Notes: generated by a model not told the origin, from the sequence alone. A stretch of 64,000 nt of DNA from Rhodoblastus sp. (GCF_019449565.1 NZ_JAGRPM010000030.1:1-64000), one strand, 5' to 3'. Positions 17,564-28,091 are shown, counted from the stretch's first letter. A program made the numbers and translations.

Positions 17564-18244
17564 ATGCGCCCGCTGAAAATCGCTCCCTCGATCCTCTCCG
17601 CCGATTTTTCCAAACTCGGCGAAGAAATTCGCGCCATTGTCGCAGCCGGAGCCGATATCGTCCATGTCGATGTCATGGATGGCCATTTCGTGCCCAATAT
17701 CACTATCGGGCCGGATGTCGTGAAGGCCTTGCGCGGCTCGACAGACCGGATTTTCGACGTCCATCTGATGATTTCGCCCTGCGACCCCTATCTGGAGGCT
17801 TTCGCGAAAGCGGGCGCCGACACCATCGTCGTGCACGCCGAGGCCGGGCCGCATCTGCATCGCTCGCTGCAGGCGATCCGCGCGCTTGGCAAAAAGGCCG
17901 GCGTCTCGCTCAATCCCGGCACGCCCGAAAATGTCGTTGAATATGTGCTCGACGAGCTGGATCTGATCCTCGTCATGTCGGTCAATCCGGGCTTTGGCGG
18001 ACAGAAATTCATCCCCGCAACGCTGGAGAAGCTGCGCCGCCTCAGGGCCATGATCGGCGGCCGCCCCATCGATCTCGAAGTGGATGGCGGGGTCACGGCC
18101 GAAAACGCCAGCGATATCGTCGGCGCGGGCGCCAATTGGCTTGTCGCCGGCTCCGCTGTCTTCAAGGGCGGCCCCGAGCATTACAAGAAGAATATCGACG
18201 CCATTCGCCTCGCCGCCCAGATGGCGCGGGGCGAGGTGGTATAA
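17564..18244 (+). CDS. rpe: Ribulose-phosphate 3-epimerase
   Basis: 226-residue TIM-barrel enzyme beginning [17 protein letters not shown], with [18 protein letters not shown], the catalytic/metal Asp and His residues in these strands, and the phosphate loop [10 protein letters not shown] ... GSAVF. It interconverts ribulose-5-P and xylulose-5-P in the pentose phosphate or Calvin cycle. Family-typical length. A GGGGAAACAAAG sequence precedes the start. A REP-like element separates it from purB. Confidence 0.97.
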   Translation: MRPLKIAPSILSADFSKLGEEIRAIVAAGADIVHVDVMDGHFVPNITIGPDVVKALRGSTDRIFDVHLMISPCDPYLEAFAKAGADTIVVHAEAGPHLHRSLQAIRALGKKAGVSLNPGTPENVVEYVLDELDLILVMSVNPGFGGQKFIPATLEKLRRLRAMIGGRPIDLEVDGGVTAENASDIVGAGANWLVAGSAVFKGGPEHYKKNIDAIRLAAQMARGEVV

Positions 18245-18254
18245 CGCAGCCCTT

Positions 18255-18372
18255 CCCTTCTCCCCTTGCGGGAGAAGGTGGCGCGAAGCGCCGGATGAGG
18301 GGTTCTTGACGCGCGGCCCCCTCATCCGTCTCGCCTGCGGCGAGCCACCTTCTCCCGCAAGGGGAGAAGGGA
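18255..18372. repeat. REP-like palindromic element, copy 2
   Basis: This element lies between rpe and purB, with arms CCTTCTCCCCTTGCGGGAGA and TCTCCCGCAAGGGGAGAAGG and the same internal GGATGAGGGG / CCCCCTCATCC pairs as the copy at 4433-4554. The middle spacer sequence differs. Both copies sit in the gap between genes read in the same direction. Confidence 0.85.
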
Positions 18373-18416
18373 GTCCGGGTAGATATCCGGATTTCGCATA
18401 ACAAGAGAGACGCCCG

Positions 18417-19727
18417 ATGATCCCCCGCTATTCCCGCCCCGAAATGGTCTCCATCTGGGAGCCGCAGACGCGCTTCAAGATCTGGTTCGAGATCGAGGCC
18501 CATGCCTGCGACGCCCTCGCCGAGATCGGCGTGATCCCGAAGGAAAGCGCGAAAAACATCTGGGAAAAGGCCGGGAACGTCGCGTTCGACGTCGATCGCA
18601 TCGACGAGATCGAGCGCGTCACCAAGCATGACGTCATTGCCTTCCTGACCCATCTGGCCGAGTTCATCGGCCCCGACTCGCGCTTCGTCCATCAGGGCAT
18701 GACCTCGTCCGACGTGCTCGACACCTGCCTCTCGGTGCAGCTCGCCCGCGCCGCCGACCTTCTCATCAAGGATGTTGACGGCCTGCTCGCCGCCATCGAG
18801 CGCCGCGCCTTCGAGCACAAGATGACGCCCAGCATCGGCCGCTCGCATGGCATCCACGCCGAGCCCGTGACCTTCGGCCTGAAAATGGCGGAAGCTTACG
18901 CGGAGTTCGCCCGCGCCCGCAAAAGGCTCATCGCGGCGCGCGAGGAAATCGCCACCTGTGCCATTTCCGGCGCCGTCGGCACCTTCGCCAATATCGATCC
19001 GCGCGTGGAAGAGCATGTCGCGAAGAAGATGGGCCTGACGCCCGAGCCGGTCTCGACCCAGGTCATCCCGCGCGACCGTCATGCCATGTTCTTCGCCACT
19101 TTGGGCGTGGTGGCCTCGTCCATCGAGCGCCTCGCCATCGAGATCCGCCATTTGCAGCGCACGGAAGTGCTGGAGGCCGAGGAGTTCTTCTCGGAGGGCC
19201 AGAAGGGCTCCTCCGCCATGCCGCACAAGCGCAATCCGGTGCTGACCGAGAACCTCACCGGCCTCGCGCGCCTCGTGCGCGGCATGGCCGTGCCGGCGAT
19301 GGAGAATGTCGCGCTCTGGCATGAACGCGACATCTCGCACAGCTCGGTCGAGCGCATGATCGGCCCCGACGCCACCGTGACGCTGGATTTCGCGCTGGTC
19401 CGCCTCACCGGCGTGATCGACAAGTTGCTGGTCTATCCGCAGAACATGCAGAAGAATCTCGACCTGCTCGGCGGCCTCGTCCATTCGCAGCGCGTGCTGC
19501 TGGCCCTGACGCAGAAGGGCGCCTCGCGCGAGGACGCCTATAAATTCGTCCAGCGCAACGCCATGCCGGTCTGGCGCGGCGAGGGGGATTTCCTCGACCT
19601 TTTGAAAAAAGACCCGGACGTCAAAGCTTTGTTGACCGACGCCGAGCTGGAGGAGAAATTCGACCTCGGCTATCACCTGAAGCACGTGGACACGATCTTC
19701 GCCCGCGTGTTTGGACGCACCCAGTGA
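18417..19727 (+). CDS. purB: Adenylosuccinate lyase
   Basis: 436 residues of the fumarase/aspartase superfamily, starting MIPRYSRPEMVSIWEPQTRF. The signature loop GSSAMPHKRNP with the catalytic Ser region is present, as are the TSSDVLDT and GRSHGIHAEP motifs. It acts twice in purine synthesis (SAICAR to AICAR, adenylosuccinate to AMP). Family-typical length. AAGAGAGACGCCCG precedes the ATG. It overlaps the next frame (GTGA). Confidence 0.97.
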   Translation: MIPRYSRPEMVSIWEPQTRFKIWFEIEAHACDALAEIGVIPKESAKNIWEKAGNVAFDVDRIDEIERVTKHDVIAFLTHLAEFIGPDSRFVHQGMTSSDVLDTCLSVQLARAADLLIKDVDGLLAAIERRAFEHKMTPSIGRSHGIHAEPVTFGLKMAEAYAEFARARKRLIAAREEIATCAISGAVGTFANIDPRVEEHVAKKMGLTPEPVSTQVIPRDRHAMFFATLGVVASSIERLAIEIRHLQRTEVLEAEEFFSEGQKGSSAMPHKRNPVLTENLTGLARLVRGMAVPAMENVALWHERDISHSSVERMIGPDATVTLDFALVRLTGVIDKLLVYPQNMQKNLDLLGGLVHSQRVLLALTQKGASREDAYKFVQRNAMPVWRGEGDFLDLLKKDPDVKALLTDAELEEKFDLGYHLKHVDTIFARVFGRTQ

Positions 19728-20478
19728 ATGACGTCTACCTCCTCGCCGGCGCGGGTCTCCTTGCCGGCGCAATGAACGCCATCGCGGGCGGGGGCTCATT
19801 CGTGACCCTGCCGGCGCTGATCACGGCGGGGGGGTCCCGGCGCTCAACGCCAACGCCTCGTCCACCGTGGCGCTGGTGCCGAGCGCGCTGGCCAGCGCCT
19901 ATGCCTATCGCAAGGACTTCCAGGATTTCGAGGGAGTTCGTTTCCGGGACATGGCGCTGCTTAGCATCGCGGGCGGCGCCTCTGGCGCGCTGCTGCTGGA
20001 GGCGACGCCGCAGAGCGTGTTCACGTTCCTCGTGCCCTTCCTGCTGCTGTTCGGCACGCTCGCTTTCGCCTTCGGCCGTCAAGCAGGCGCATTCCTGCGC
20101 GAGCGCGTCAAAATCACGCCGCGCATGATGCTGGTCAGCCAATTCATTCTGGGTATTTATGGCGGCTATTTTGGCGGCGCCGTCGGCATCATGATGTTGG
20201 CCGCTTGGAGCCTGCTGACCTCCGCCTCCATCGCGGCGATGCAGCCGGCACGCAACCTGCTCAACGCCGCGATGAACGCCACCGCGACCTTGCTGTTCAT
20301 CGCCGGAGGGCTGGTGTTCTGGAGGCAGACTTTCATCTTGTTCGGCGGCGCCATCATTGGCGGCTATCTCGGCGCCTATTACGCCCGCCGGATCGACCCC
20401 GGTCTGGCCCGCATCGTTATTTCCTGCCTCAACGCTGGCATGACCGCCTTCATGTTCTGGCGGACCTTCGGCCACTGA
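19724..20478 (+). pseudogene. TauE/SafE family sulfite exporter-like permease, frameshifted
   Basis: The frame from GTG 19724 encodes the typical TauE N-terminus (GAGLLAGAMNAIAGGGSFVT, then LPALITAGG) but loses homology after a run of seven G at 19828-19834. A different frame continues exactly where expected: VPALNANASSTVALVPSALA, then the rest of the polytopic protein to TGA 20478. Adding one G restores a single protein of about 250 residues. It may be a real frameshift, phase variation or a sequencing error in the homopolymer. The family exports sulfite or organosulfonates; the substrate here is unknown. Confidence 0.85.
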
Positions 20479-20498
20479 GATTGTTTCTGGGGACTCCC

Positions 20499-20690
20499 AT
20501 GCTGAAATCGCTGCTCGCTTTTATCGTTCTCGCCGGCGCCATGACGCTTCCAGCCGAGGCCGCCTCGCGACGGACCAGAACTCCCCAGACCGAGGCGCCG
20601 CACCAAAGCCATTTCATGCAGAGGCAGCATGAAAAGCACCGAGCCCGCCATCATCATCCGCACCAGACGCATCGCCGCCCCTGGCATTAA
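20499..20690 (+). CDS. Small secreted His-rich protein 1 (63 aa)
   Basis: ATG 20499 to TAA 20690. The signal peptide MLKSLLAFIVLAGAMTLPAE is followed by a short basic, His-rich mature chain (HQSHFMQRQHEKHRARHHHP, then HQTHRRPWH). A GGGGACTC sequence precedes the start. The signal peptide closely resembles that of the protein at 21147, suggesting duplication. The mature part could bind metal ions through histidines, which is inference. Confidence 0.7.
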   Translation: MLKSLLAFIVLAGAMTLPAEAASRRTRTPQTEAPHQSHFMQRQHEKHRARHHHPHQTHRRPWH

Positions 20691-20779
20691 TCCGAACCTC
20701 GCCGAACTGGTTCAGGCGGCATTCATGCGCTCCGCGCGAAACTGCCCCCAGATCGAAAGATCAATCGGGGAGATCCTCC

Positions 20780-21094
20780 ATGTTTCGCGCGTTTGCCACC
20801 GCCATTCTTCTCGCTTCAGGCCTTGTCCTGAGCGCAGCGCCCGCTTCGGCACAGTATTGGGGCGACCAATCTGCTTCGGATCACGACCCGGGCGAACGCC
20901 AAGGCTGGGACCGGGACCAGGGCGAGCATCACAATTGGGAGCGCGAACGCAACAACGCCGCCAGATGGGGGCGCGTCGACGACGAAGAGCACGGCTGGGG
21001 CCACGATCGCGGCCATCATCACGGCTGGCGGCATCACTGGCGCGAGCGTGAAGATTGGGACCGCGACGGCCATGACGACGACGGCCCCTTTTGA
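20780..21094 (+). CDS. Small secreted His/Asp/Trp-rich protein 2 (104 aa)
   Basis: A signal peptide (AILLASGLVLSAAPASA, cleavage before QYWGDQ) leads a highly charged mature chain with repeating W-D-R-D / H-x-W units such as GWDRDQGEHHNWERE and HGWGHDRGHHHGWRHHW. Hydrophilic, no other domain seen. GGAGATCCTCC precedes the ATG. It is the second of three small His-rich secreted genes in a row. Confidence 0.75.
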   Translation: MFRAFATAILLASGLVLSAAPASAQYWGDQSASDHDPGERQGWDRDQGEHHNWERERNNAARWGRVDDEEHGWGHDRGHHHGWRHHWREREDWDRDGHDDDGPF

Positions 21095-21146
21095 CTCTGC
21101 GACAGCCGACGCCTGATCCGCTAAACGGAACTGACGGGAGATATTG

Positions 21147-21326
21147 ATGCTGAAATCACTTGTTGTCGCCCTCGCGCTGATCTGCGCGCTGCCGCTTGCG
21201 GCCGCGCCTGCCGAGGCGCATGGCTGGGGGCGCCATCACGGATGGGGCCACCATCACGGCTGGAATCGCGGCCATCATTATGGCTGGCGTCATCATCATA
21301 GCTGGCGCCATCATCATCACTGGTGA
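21147..21326 (+). CDS. Small secreted His-rich protein 3 (59 aa)
   Basis: The signal peptide MLKSLVVALALICALPLAAA (continuing PAEA) is followed by a mature peptide made almost only of H, G, W, R and Y in units of HHGWGHHHGW / GWRHHHSWRHHHHW. ATG 21147 has a GACGGGAGA Shine-Dalgarno; the TTG three bases earlier was not used. A hairpin terminator follows. Nearly half the mature residues are histidine, so Ni, Cu or Zn binding is plausible but unproven. Confidence 0.75.
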   Translation: MLKSLVVALALICALPLAAAPAEAHGWGRHHGWGHHHGWNRGHHYGWRHHHSWRHHHHW

Positions 21327-21333
21327 GAATGTT

Positions 21334-21353
21334 GCGGCGGCCTGTGCCGCCGC
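21334..21353. terminator. Hairpin between convergent His-rich gene and kdsA
   Basis: GCGGCGG (21334-21340) pairs with CCGCCGC (21347-21353) around a six-base loop, in the 29-base gap between convergent genes. There is no T-run, so efficiency is uncertain. Confidence 0.55.
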
Positions 21354-21355
21354 GC

Positions 21356-22210
21356 TCAGAGCCCCTTGCTGAGGCGGTCGAAGGCGATCAGCCTTTCGAG
21401 CAAAGCTGGCATCTCGCTGAGCGGGACCATGTTCGGCCCGTCGGAAAAGGCTTCGTCGGGCCGGTCATGGGTCTCGATGAACAGGCCCGCGACGCCGACA
21501 GCCACCGCAGCCCGCGCCAAAACTGGCACGAATTCCCGCTGGCCGCCTGAAGAGGTTCCCTGCCCGCCCGGCTGCTGCACGCTGTGGGTGGCGTCGAAAA
21601 TGACCGGCGCGCCGATTTCCCGCGCCATGATTGGCAATCCGCGAAAATCCGTGACCAGCGTATTATAGCCAAACGAGGCGCCGCGCTCCGTCACGAGAAC
21701 ATCGGGATTGCCCGCGTCATAGATTTTCGCCGCGACGTTTTTCATGTCCCAGGGCGCGAGAAACTGACCCTTCTTGACATTGATGGGCTTGCCGGTCGCC
21801 GCCGCCGCCAGCAGCAGATCGGTCTGGCGGCAGAGGAAGGCCGGGATCTGTAACAGGTCCGCGACCTCGGCCACCGTCGCGCATTGCTCCTTCTCATGCA
21901 CGTCAGTGACGACGGGCAGCCCGAACTCGCGCTTGACCTCTTCGAAGATCCGAAGCGCCGCGTCGAGGCCAACGCCGCGCCGGCCCGAGGCCGAGGTGCG
22001 ATTGGCCTTGTCGAAGGAGGATTTGAACACGAAATCCATGCCGAGCTTTTCCGTCAGCGCGGAAAGTTGTTCGGCCATGAACAGGGCGTGGTCGCGGCTT
22101 TCCAGCGCGCAGGGACCGGCGATCAGCGCAAGCGGCAGATCATTGCCGAAATGCGCCGCGCGCGCGCCCGCGCCGATCGTGACATTCCCATGTTTCCGCG
22201 CTTCCGACAT
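21356..22210 (-). CDS. kdsA: 3-deoxy-8-phosphooctulonate synthase (KDO-8-P synthase)
   Basis: 284 residues with [64 protein letters not shown] and [12 protein letters not shown], all diagnostic for KdsA. It condenses arabinose-5-P with PEP to make KDO-8-P for lipopolysaccharide. ATG 22210 follows GGAG; a TTG at 22225 overlapping the upstream stop was rejected. It lies 11 bases downstream of the VOC gene, probably co-transcribed. Confidence 0.97.
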   Translation of the reverse strand: MSEARKHGNVTIGAGARAAHFGNDLPLALIAGPCALESRDHALFMAEQLSALTEKLGMDFVFKSSFDKANRTSASGRRGVGLDAALRIFEEVKREFGLPVVTDVHEKEQCATVAEVADLLQIPAFLCRQTDLLLAAAATGKPINVKKGQFLAPWDMKNVAAKIYDAGNPDVLVTERGASFGYNTLVTDFRGLPIMAREIGAPVIFDATHSVQQPGGQGTSSGGQREFVPVLARAAVAVGVAGLFIETHDRPDEAFSDGPNMVPLSEMPALLERLIAFDRLSKGL

Positions 22211-22221
22211 CCTGTCTCCAA

Positions 22222-22860
22222 TCAAGCCTGCTCGAAGGCGACAGCGACGCCCTCGATAGTTTCGGCCAGCAACCGGCCCGCCTGCTGGCGCGGCGATAGG
22301 CCCTTCGCGCGCAATACCGCTTCCGTTTCGGCGAGGTCCTTGACCGCGAAAACAAGGCCGGCGACGCGAAAGCCTTCCGCCGCCGGCGCCACGCCGAAGC
22401 GAAAAGCGAAAGCCGGCGCGCTCAGGACATCGAGGCGCGTCCCGCCGTCGAGGCGGATTTCGAGCCCAGCCGAAGTCGCCAGCATTTCGCGCTGGCCGGT
22501 GAATGCCGACAAATATTCCGCATGATCGGCCGGACCATCGGCAAGAGCCGCGACGGCGCGAAGGCCGAGGACGCCATTGGGATGGCGCGGCGCCTCAGTC
22601 GCACGCGCCGCCGACAGCTCGAAGGAGGACGCGGCCGGGTCAGCCGGTGTCGCCGGCGCGGCGACTTCATCGGCGCTCAACCCGACCGAAGCCCGTCGCG
22701 CGGCCGCATCTTTCGACGCGACGAAGTCCAGCGCCACGCCGTCGGCCAGCGCAATGGCGGCGCCGCTTGCGTCGAGCGCAAAGCCCAGCCGCGCCCATGC
22801 CTGAGCGAGGTCTTGCGGGCGGGAGGCGGCGAGCGCGACGTGAACGAGTTTTCTCGGCAT
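22222..22860 (-). CDS. VOC family (glyoxalase-like) protein
   Basis: 212 residues from ATG 22860 ([20 protein letters not shown]). It opens with the beta-alpha pattern of glyoxalase-like VOC_3 domains ([28 protein letters not shown]; ending GVAVAFEQ, where a final metal-ligand-type region would lie). The substrate is unknown. The longer frame to 22917 has no better start. It sits directly upstream of kdsA on the same strand. Confidence 0.72.
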   Translation of the reverse strand: MPRKLVHVALAASRPQDLAQAWARLGFALDASGAAIALADGVALDFVASKDAAARRASVGLSADEVAAPATPADPAASSFELSAARATEAPRHPNGVLGLRAVAALADGPADHAEYLSAFTGQREMLATSAGLEIRLDGGTRLDVLSAPAFAFRFGVAPAAEGFRVAGLVFAVKDLAETEAVLRAKGLSPRQQAGRLLAETIEGVAVAFEQA

Positions 22861-22932
22861 GATCCATTCGGCTTGGTTGGCGCCGGACCTTATCGGCCAA
22901 TCGAAAGACGCAGGCAAGTTTTCACTCCGGCG

Positions 22933-23451
22933 TCAGTCGCCGGTTCCGGCGGCGCGCCGCGCGCTCAATATCCCGGCGACGAGTTTTGTTCCGGGCAGAG
23001 CCGCGCCGCCCGGGCCGGGCATGGCGGCGACATCCTCCGCGCCAAAGCCTTTGCCGCAGGCCGAGCAGACCAGCCTCGGCTGGAACTGGCAGCCGCAGCT
23101 CTTGTGGCGAAACAGGATCGGCGCGCCCTGTTCCGGCTGGGCCCAGCGGTCGCCCCAGGCCGTGAGCGCCAGCAGGATCGGAACGAGGTCCCGCCCTGCT
23201 TCCGTCAAGACATATTCGAAGCGAGGCGGACGCTCCTGATAGGCGCGGCGCTGGATCACGCCATTTTCCTCAAGCGCCTTGAGCCGCCGCGTCAGCAGGT
23301 TGCGCGACACGCCGAGGTCTTCCGCCAGCGCGTCGAAACGGCTCACGCCCAGGAAGAGATCGCGCAGCACGAGCGGCGTCCACCAGTCGCCGATCAGTTC
23401 CAGAGCGCGCGCCAGCGAACAGCGCATTTCCGCGAAACTCGTTCTTTCCAT
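22933..23451 (-). CDS. HxlR-family transcriptional regulator
   Basis: 172 residues. The first about 110 form an HxlR-type winged helix: CSLARALELIGDWWTPLVLR, DLFLGVSRFDALAEDLGVSR, NLLTRRLKALEENGVIQRR. A C-terminal extension contains CGC and CSACG cysteines that resemble a small zinc ribbon, common in some HxlR members. It is divergent from the NTF2-like gene with a palindromic site between, so autoregulation plus control of that neighbour is likely. Confidence 0.9.
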   Translation of the reverse strand: MERTSFAEMRCSLARALELIGDWWTPLVLRDLFLGVSRFDALAEDLGVSRNLLTRRLKALEENGVIQRRAYQERPPRFEYVLTEAGRDLVPILLALTAWGDRWAQPEQGAPILFRHKSCGCQFQPRLVCSACGKGFGAEDVAAMPGPGGAALPGTKLVAGILSARRAAGTGD

Positions 23452-23541
23452 GCTCCCAATTTAGTGAGTTGCATCATTGAACGCAATCGGCCATTTTTGG
23501 GTTCATTCATTGAACCTTAACCATAATCTCCGGAAAAGCCG
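23452..23541. promoter_or_regulatory. Intergenic operator region between hxlR and NTF2-like gene
   Basis: A perfect palindrome GGTTCA-N5-TGAACC occupies 23500-23516, and the word TCATTGAAC occurs at 23474-23482 and again at 23507-23515. Spaced palindromes in a divergent promoter are typical HxlR operators. The site is seen; its protein partner is inferred. Confidence 0.6.
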
Positions 23542-23994
23542 ATGTTTCACGCCATTGCCCGGCGTCAGATCAACGCCCTTTTCGAGGCCGTCGGGCGCGC
23601 CGACGCAGCGCCTGTGCTGGTCGCCTTCGCCAGCCAGTTCACGCACAGCTTTCTGGGGCGCTCGGCTTTAGGCGGAACCCGCCATTCCCTCGCGGCGACA
23701 GGGCTCTGGTACGAGCGGCTCTATCGTCTTCTGCCGGGGATAAAATTCGATATAGCGACGATCACGCTCGCCGGCCCACCGTGGAACACTCTGGCCGTGG
23801 TCGAATGGCGCGAGAGCAATGACGGCGCGGACGGCGTGAAGACCGAGAATTTCGGCTGTCACGTCGCGCGGATTTCATGGGGGAAGATGGTGTCGCTGGC
23901 GATCTGCCCGGACACAGCGGGGCTGCAGACGACGCTCGATCGCCTCGCCACGGCGGGCTTCGCCGAGGCGCACGCCCCGCCAATCGAGGATTGA
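23542..23994 (+). CDS. NTF2-like (SnoaL-type) protein
   Basis: 150 residues with the cone-shaped NTF2 fold pattern: an N-terminal helix pair with ARRQINALFEAVGRADAAPV, GLWYERLYRLLPGIKFDIAT, then beta strands ending in VSLAICPDTAGLQTTLDRLA. Members include small ketosteroid-isomerase-like enzymes and binding proteins; no specific activity is evident. Probably controlled by the divergent HxlR regulator. Confidence 0.75.
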   Translation: MFHAIARRQINALFEAVGRADAAPVLVAFASQFTHSFLGRSALGGTRHSLAATGLWYERLYRLLPGIKFDIATITLAGPPWNTLAVVEWRESNDGADGVKTENFGCHVARISWGKMVSLAICPDTAGLQTTLDRLATAGFAEAHAPPIED

Positions 23995-24001
23995 GCTTGG
24001 C

Positions 24002-25699
<1,698 letters not shown>

Positions 25700-25712
25700 T
25701 CATTTAACCGAA

Positions 25713-25730
25713 GGGCCGGAAAACCGGCCC
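25713..25730 (-). terminator. Hairpin downstream of secG
   Basis: GGGCCGG (25713-25719) pairs with CCGGCCC (25724-25730) around AAAA, in the secG-pyrG gap. Only a weak U-rich tail follows on the minus strand, so it may be a partial terminator or processing site. Confidence 0.5.
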
Positions 25731-25746
25731 CTCGAAAAACGCGAAC

Positions 25747-26139
25747 TTACTGCGACCGCGGCGGGGCCGGAACGGGTTCCGGCGCGGGCGGGGCCGTCTT
25801 CTCCAGCTGCTTCAGCTGATCGAGCACCGTGCCTTTCGGCTGATCGGCGCCCTTGGACTGATCGCTCGTCGAGGCCGGTCCGGCGGCTGGCGATTCGAAG
25901 ATGGATTTGCTGGCGTGAGTGTAGGAGGCCAGAATGGTCAGCCCCAGACTGGTCATGAAGAACAGGGTCGCGAGGATCGCCGTCGCCCGGGTCAGCGCAT
26001 TGGCCTGGCCCCGGCCCGTGAAAAACCCGCCGGAGCCGCCGCCCATGCCCAGCGCGCCGCCTTCGGAGCGCTGCAGCAGGACCACGGCGATCAGCGCCAC
26101 GACAATGAGAAGGTGAACGACGATCAGAACCGTCTGCAT
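25747..26139 (-). CDS. secG: Preprotein translocase subunit SecG
   Basis: 130 residues with two membrane helices (about 1-22 and 53-72) joined by LLQRSEGGALGMGGGSGGFF, the typical SecG loop, then a Pro/Gln-rich cytoplasmic tail found in many alphaproteobacterial SecG. SecG assists SecYE in protein translocation. It lies between tpiA and pyrG, all on the minus strand. Confidence 0.95.
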   Translation of the reverse strand: MQTVLIVVHLLIVVALIAVVLLQRSEGGALGMGGGSGGFFTGRGQANALTRATAILATLFFMTSLGLTILASYTHASKSIFESPAAGPASTSDQSKGADQPKGTVLDQLKQLEKTAPPAPEPVPAPPRSQ

Positions 26140-26216
26140 ATTACCGTCCTTGGCGCCGATCCGCTGGAAAAAGCCGCTTTCCGGCGGAAGGCTGTTGAGA
26201 AAGCTTGATAAACCAC

Positions 26217-26241
26217 AAAAGCCGCCGCAAACCGGCGGCGG
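26217..26241 (-). terminator. Intrinsic terminator of tpiA
   Basis: GCCGCCG (26221-26227) pairs with CGGCGGC (26233-26239). On the minus strand the hairpin is followed by TTTTGTGGTTT, giving the U-rich tail of a Rho-independent terminator. Confidence 0.65.
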
Positions 26242-26298
26242 CGCAAGATTGGGCGGGTCTTAACGCAAAATTCCGCCCTTGGGAACCCCGCACAGGGC

Positions 26299-27045
26299 TC
26301 AGCCGTAAACCGAAACGATGCCCAGAAAATCCTTGGCGGTGAGGCTCGCCCCGCCGACCAGCGCGCCATTGACGTTTTCGACCGCCATCAGTTCGGCCGC
26401 GTTAGAGGCCTTGACGGAGCCGCCGTAAAGGATTCGCACCGCCGCGCCATGGTCCGGCAGCAGGTCGATCAGCTCGCGGCGGATGAAGCCATGGACTTCG
26501 GCGACATCCTGCGGGGTCGGCGTGAGACCGGTGCCTATGGCCCAAACCGGCTCATAGGCGACCACCAGATTTGCCGCCGTCGCGCCATGGGGCAGCGAGC
26601 CGGCCAGCTGGCCGCCGACGACAGCGAGCGTCTGGCCCGAATCGCGCTGGAGATGGGTCTCTCCGACGCAGACGATGGCCACGAGCCCGGCGCGCAGGGC
26701 GCCTTCCGCCTTGGCGCGCACGATAGCGTCGCTCTCGGCATGATCGGCGCGGCGCTCGGAATGGCCGACGATGGCGAATGTCGCGCCCGCGTCCTTGAGC
26801 TGCTCGGCGGAAATATCGCCGGTATGGGCGCCCGACGCCTTGGCGTGGCAGTCCTGCCCGCCAATGGCGAGCTTGCCGCCGGCCGCCGCGACCGCCCCGG
26901 AAATCAGGGTCGCGGGCGGGCAAATCAGAACGTCCGCGCCGGGCGTCGCCGCCGCCGCGTCGGCGATGGCGGAAATTTCGACCAGGGACGCATTCAAACC
27001 ATTCATTTTCCAATTGCCGGCGGCGAGCGGACGGATCGTGGTCAT
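26299..27045 (-). CDS. tpiA: Triosephosphate isomerase
   Basis: 248 residues, starting [20 protein letters not shown] (catalytic Asn/Lys in NWKMNG), with the catalytic His in VGHSERR and the catalytic Glu in [11 protein letters not shown], then [12 protein letters not shown]. It interconverts DHAP and glyceraldehyde-3-P. ATG 27045 has GGGGGAA upstream; the longer frame to 27099 was rejected for lack of homology. Confidence 0.97.
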   Translation of the reverse strand: MTTIRPLAAGNWKMNGLNASLVEISAIADAAAATPGADVLICPPATLISGAVAAAGGKLAIGGQDCHAKASGAHTGDISAEQLKDAGATFAIVGHSERRADHAESDAIVRAKAEGALRAGLVAIVCVGETHLQRDSGQTLAVVGGQLAGSLPHGATAANLVVAYEPVWAIGTGLTPTPQDVAEVHGFIRRELIDLLPDHGAAVRILYGGSVKASNAAELMAVENVNGALVGGASLTAKDFLGIVSVYG

Positions 27046-27385
27046 GTCATTTCCCCCAATGTGCCGCGCTCCGATTAGCAGAGGAGAAAACCTTTGCACA
27101 GGGGACGAATTGCAGCAGGCTCGGCTCGCGCTTCGCCGCCCATGGCGCGGAACTTGCCTGATGAGAGGCGGGAGCTTCTCCGGCCACGCGGAAAGACCGC
27201 CAGTTTGGCGTCTCGCACAGGCCGTCCGTGCCGTCGCAGCAGGGTTTTACCCGTTTTGTCGGGAAAGCTCCACTATCCGCCATGACAGATTGGTCGCCGC
27301 CGACGCGAGGCTGGCGCGTATCCGCGCGCCTCAGGCCGGCCGCCGCCTCGATTCTCCCCGAATTCGCCTGCCGCTGACGTCTTGA
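27046..27385. other. Spacer between tpiA and a divergent ORF; no gene seen
   Basis: This 340-base stretch must contain the tpiA promoter (minus). Open frames crossing it are compositional shadows without good starts. AGCAGAGGAGAAAACC near 27078-27093 resembles a Shine-Dalgarno, but no convincing ORF follows it. Confidence 0.4.
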
Positions 27386-27949
27386 ATGTCTCAAGAAGAG
27401 CGGATTTCCCGAAAGCCGATCATGACCTCCATCGAAACCACCGCCTTCCAGCGTCTCGAAACTGAAGACCGCCTGGTGAAACCCGCCCATAACGGCCCGA
27501 CCCATAGCGCGGGCCGATACGGCTTTCGCGGCGAAATCGCCCTGACCAAGGATCCGGAAGTGCTTCTGACCGCCGTTTTCGCGGCGTCGCAGGACGGAGT
27601 CGAAGGCCTTTCCTTCCTTGCCGGCCAGCTCGGCAGTTTCAGCGAATTGCCGACCCTCGTGACGGCGCTCGACGGCGCCCTGACTCCCGCTGGAAAATAT
27701 TTCATCTATGTCGGCGACGTGAAGCGCGGCGACCGCTACCAGGTCACGTTCGGCGATTCGTCGCTTTACGTCCTGCCCTATGACGACGTCTCGGTTTATA
27801 ACGAGCTGATCGACTTCCTTTATCTCGACAAGATGAAGATGAAGAAATTCGACACGGCCGCGAAAATCGACGCCATCGCCGATGGCGCCGCCAGCTATTC
27901 CGAAACCTTCCCCAAGGTCACCTATGAGGAAGGCCTGAACCGCATCTGA
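27386..27949 (+). CDS. Protein of unknown function (187 aa)
   Basis: Codon use matches neighbouring genes and the protein is balanced in composition, so it is likely real. It contains FRGEIALTKDPEVLLTAVFA and a structured C-terminal half with KYFIYVGDVKRGDRYQVTF, YVLPYDDVSVYNELIDFLYL and TFPKVTYEEGLNRI. No signal peptide, membrane segment or familiar motif is seen. The start is ATG 27386; ATG 27422 is the alternative, and neither has a strong Shine-Dalgarno. A long hairpin follows the stop. Confidence 0.65.
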   Translation: MSQEERISRKPIMTSIETTAFQRLETEDRLVKPAHNGPTHSAGRYGFRGEIALTKDPEVLLTAVFAASQDGVEGLSFLAGQLGSFSELPTLVTALDGALTPAGKYFIYVGDVKRGDRYQVTFGDSSLYVLPYDDVSVYNELIDFLYLDKMKMKKFDTAAKIDAIADGAASYSETFPKVTYEEGLNRI

Positions 27950-27973
27950 CCCGCGACGCCTGCAAACCGTGTC

Positions 27974-28005
27974 CCCGCCGTCCGCGCCCCCTCGCGGACG
28001 GCGGG
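27974..28005 (+). terminator. Strong hairpin downstream of the 187-aa ORF
   Basis: Thirteen-base perfect arms CCCGCCGTCCGCG (27974-27986) and CGCGGACGGCGGG (27993-28005) have a six-base loop; CTTGC follows rather than a T-run. Confidence 0.6.
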
Positions 28006-28091
28006 CTTGCGCACAGCGTGTCGGGGCGCATGGCCCCTGCCCGGCTCGACCGGATTCCCGTCGCCGCAAGCCGATTGCGGCGACGCTTTAT

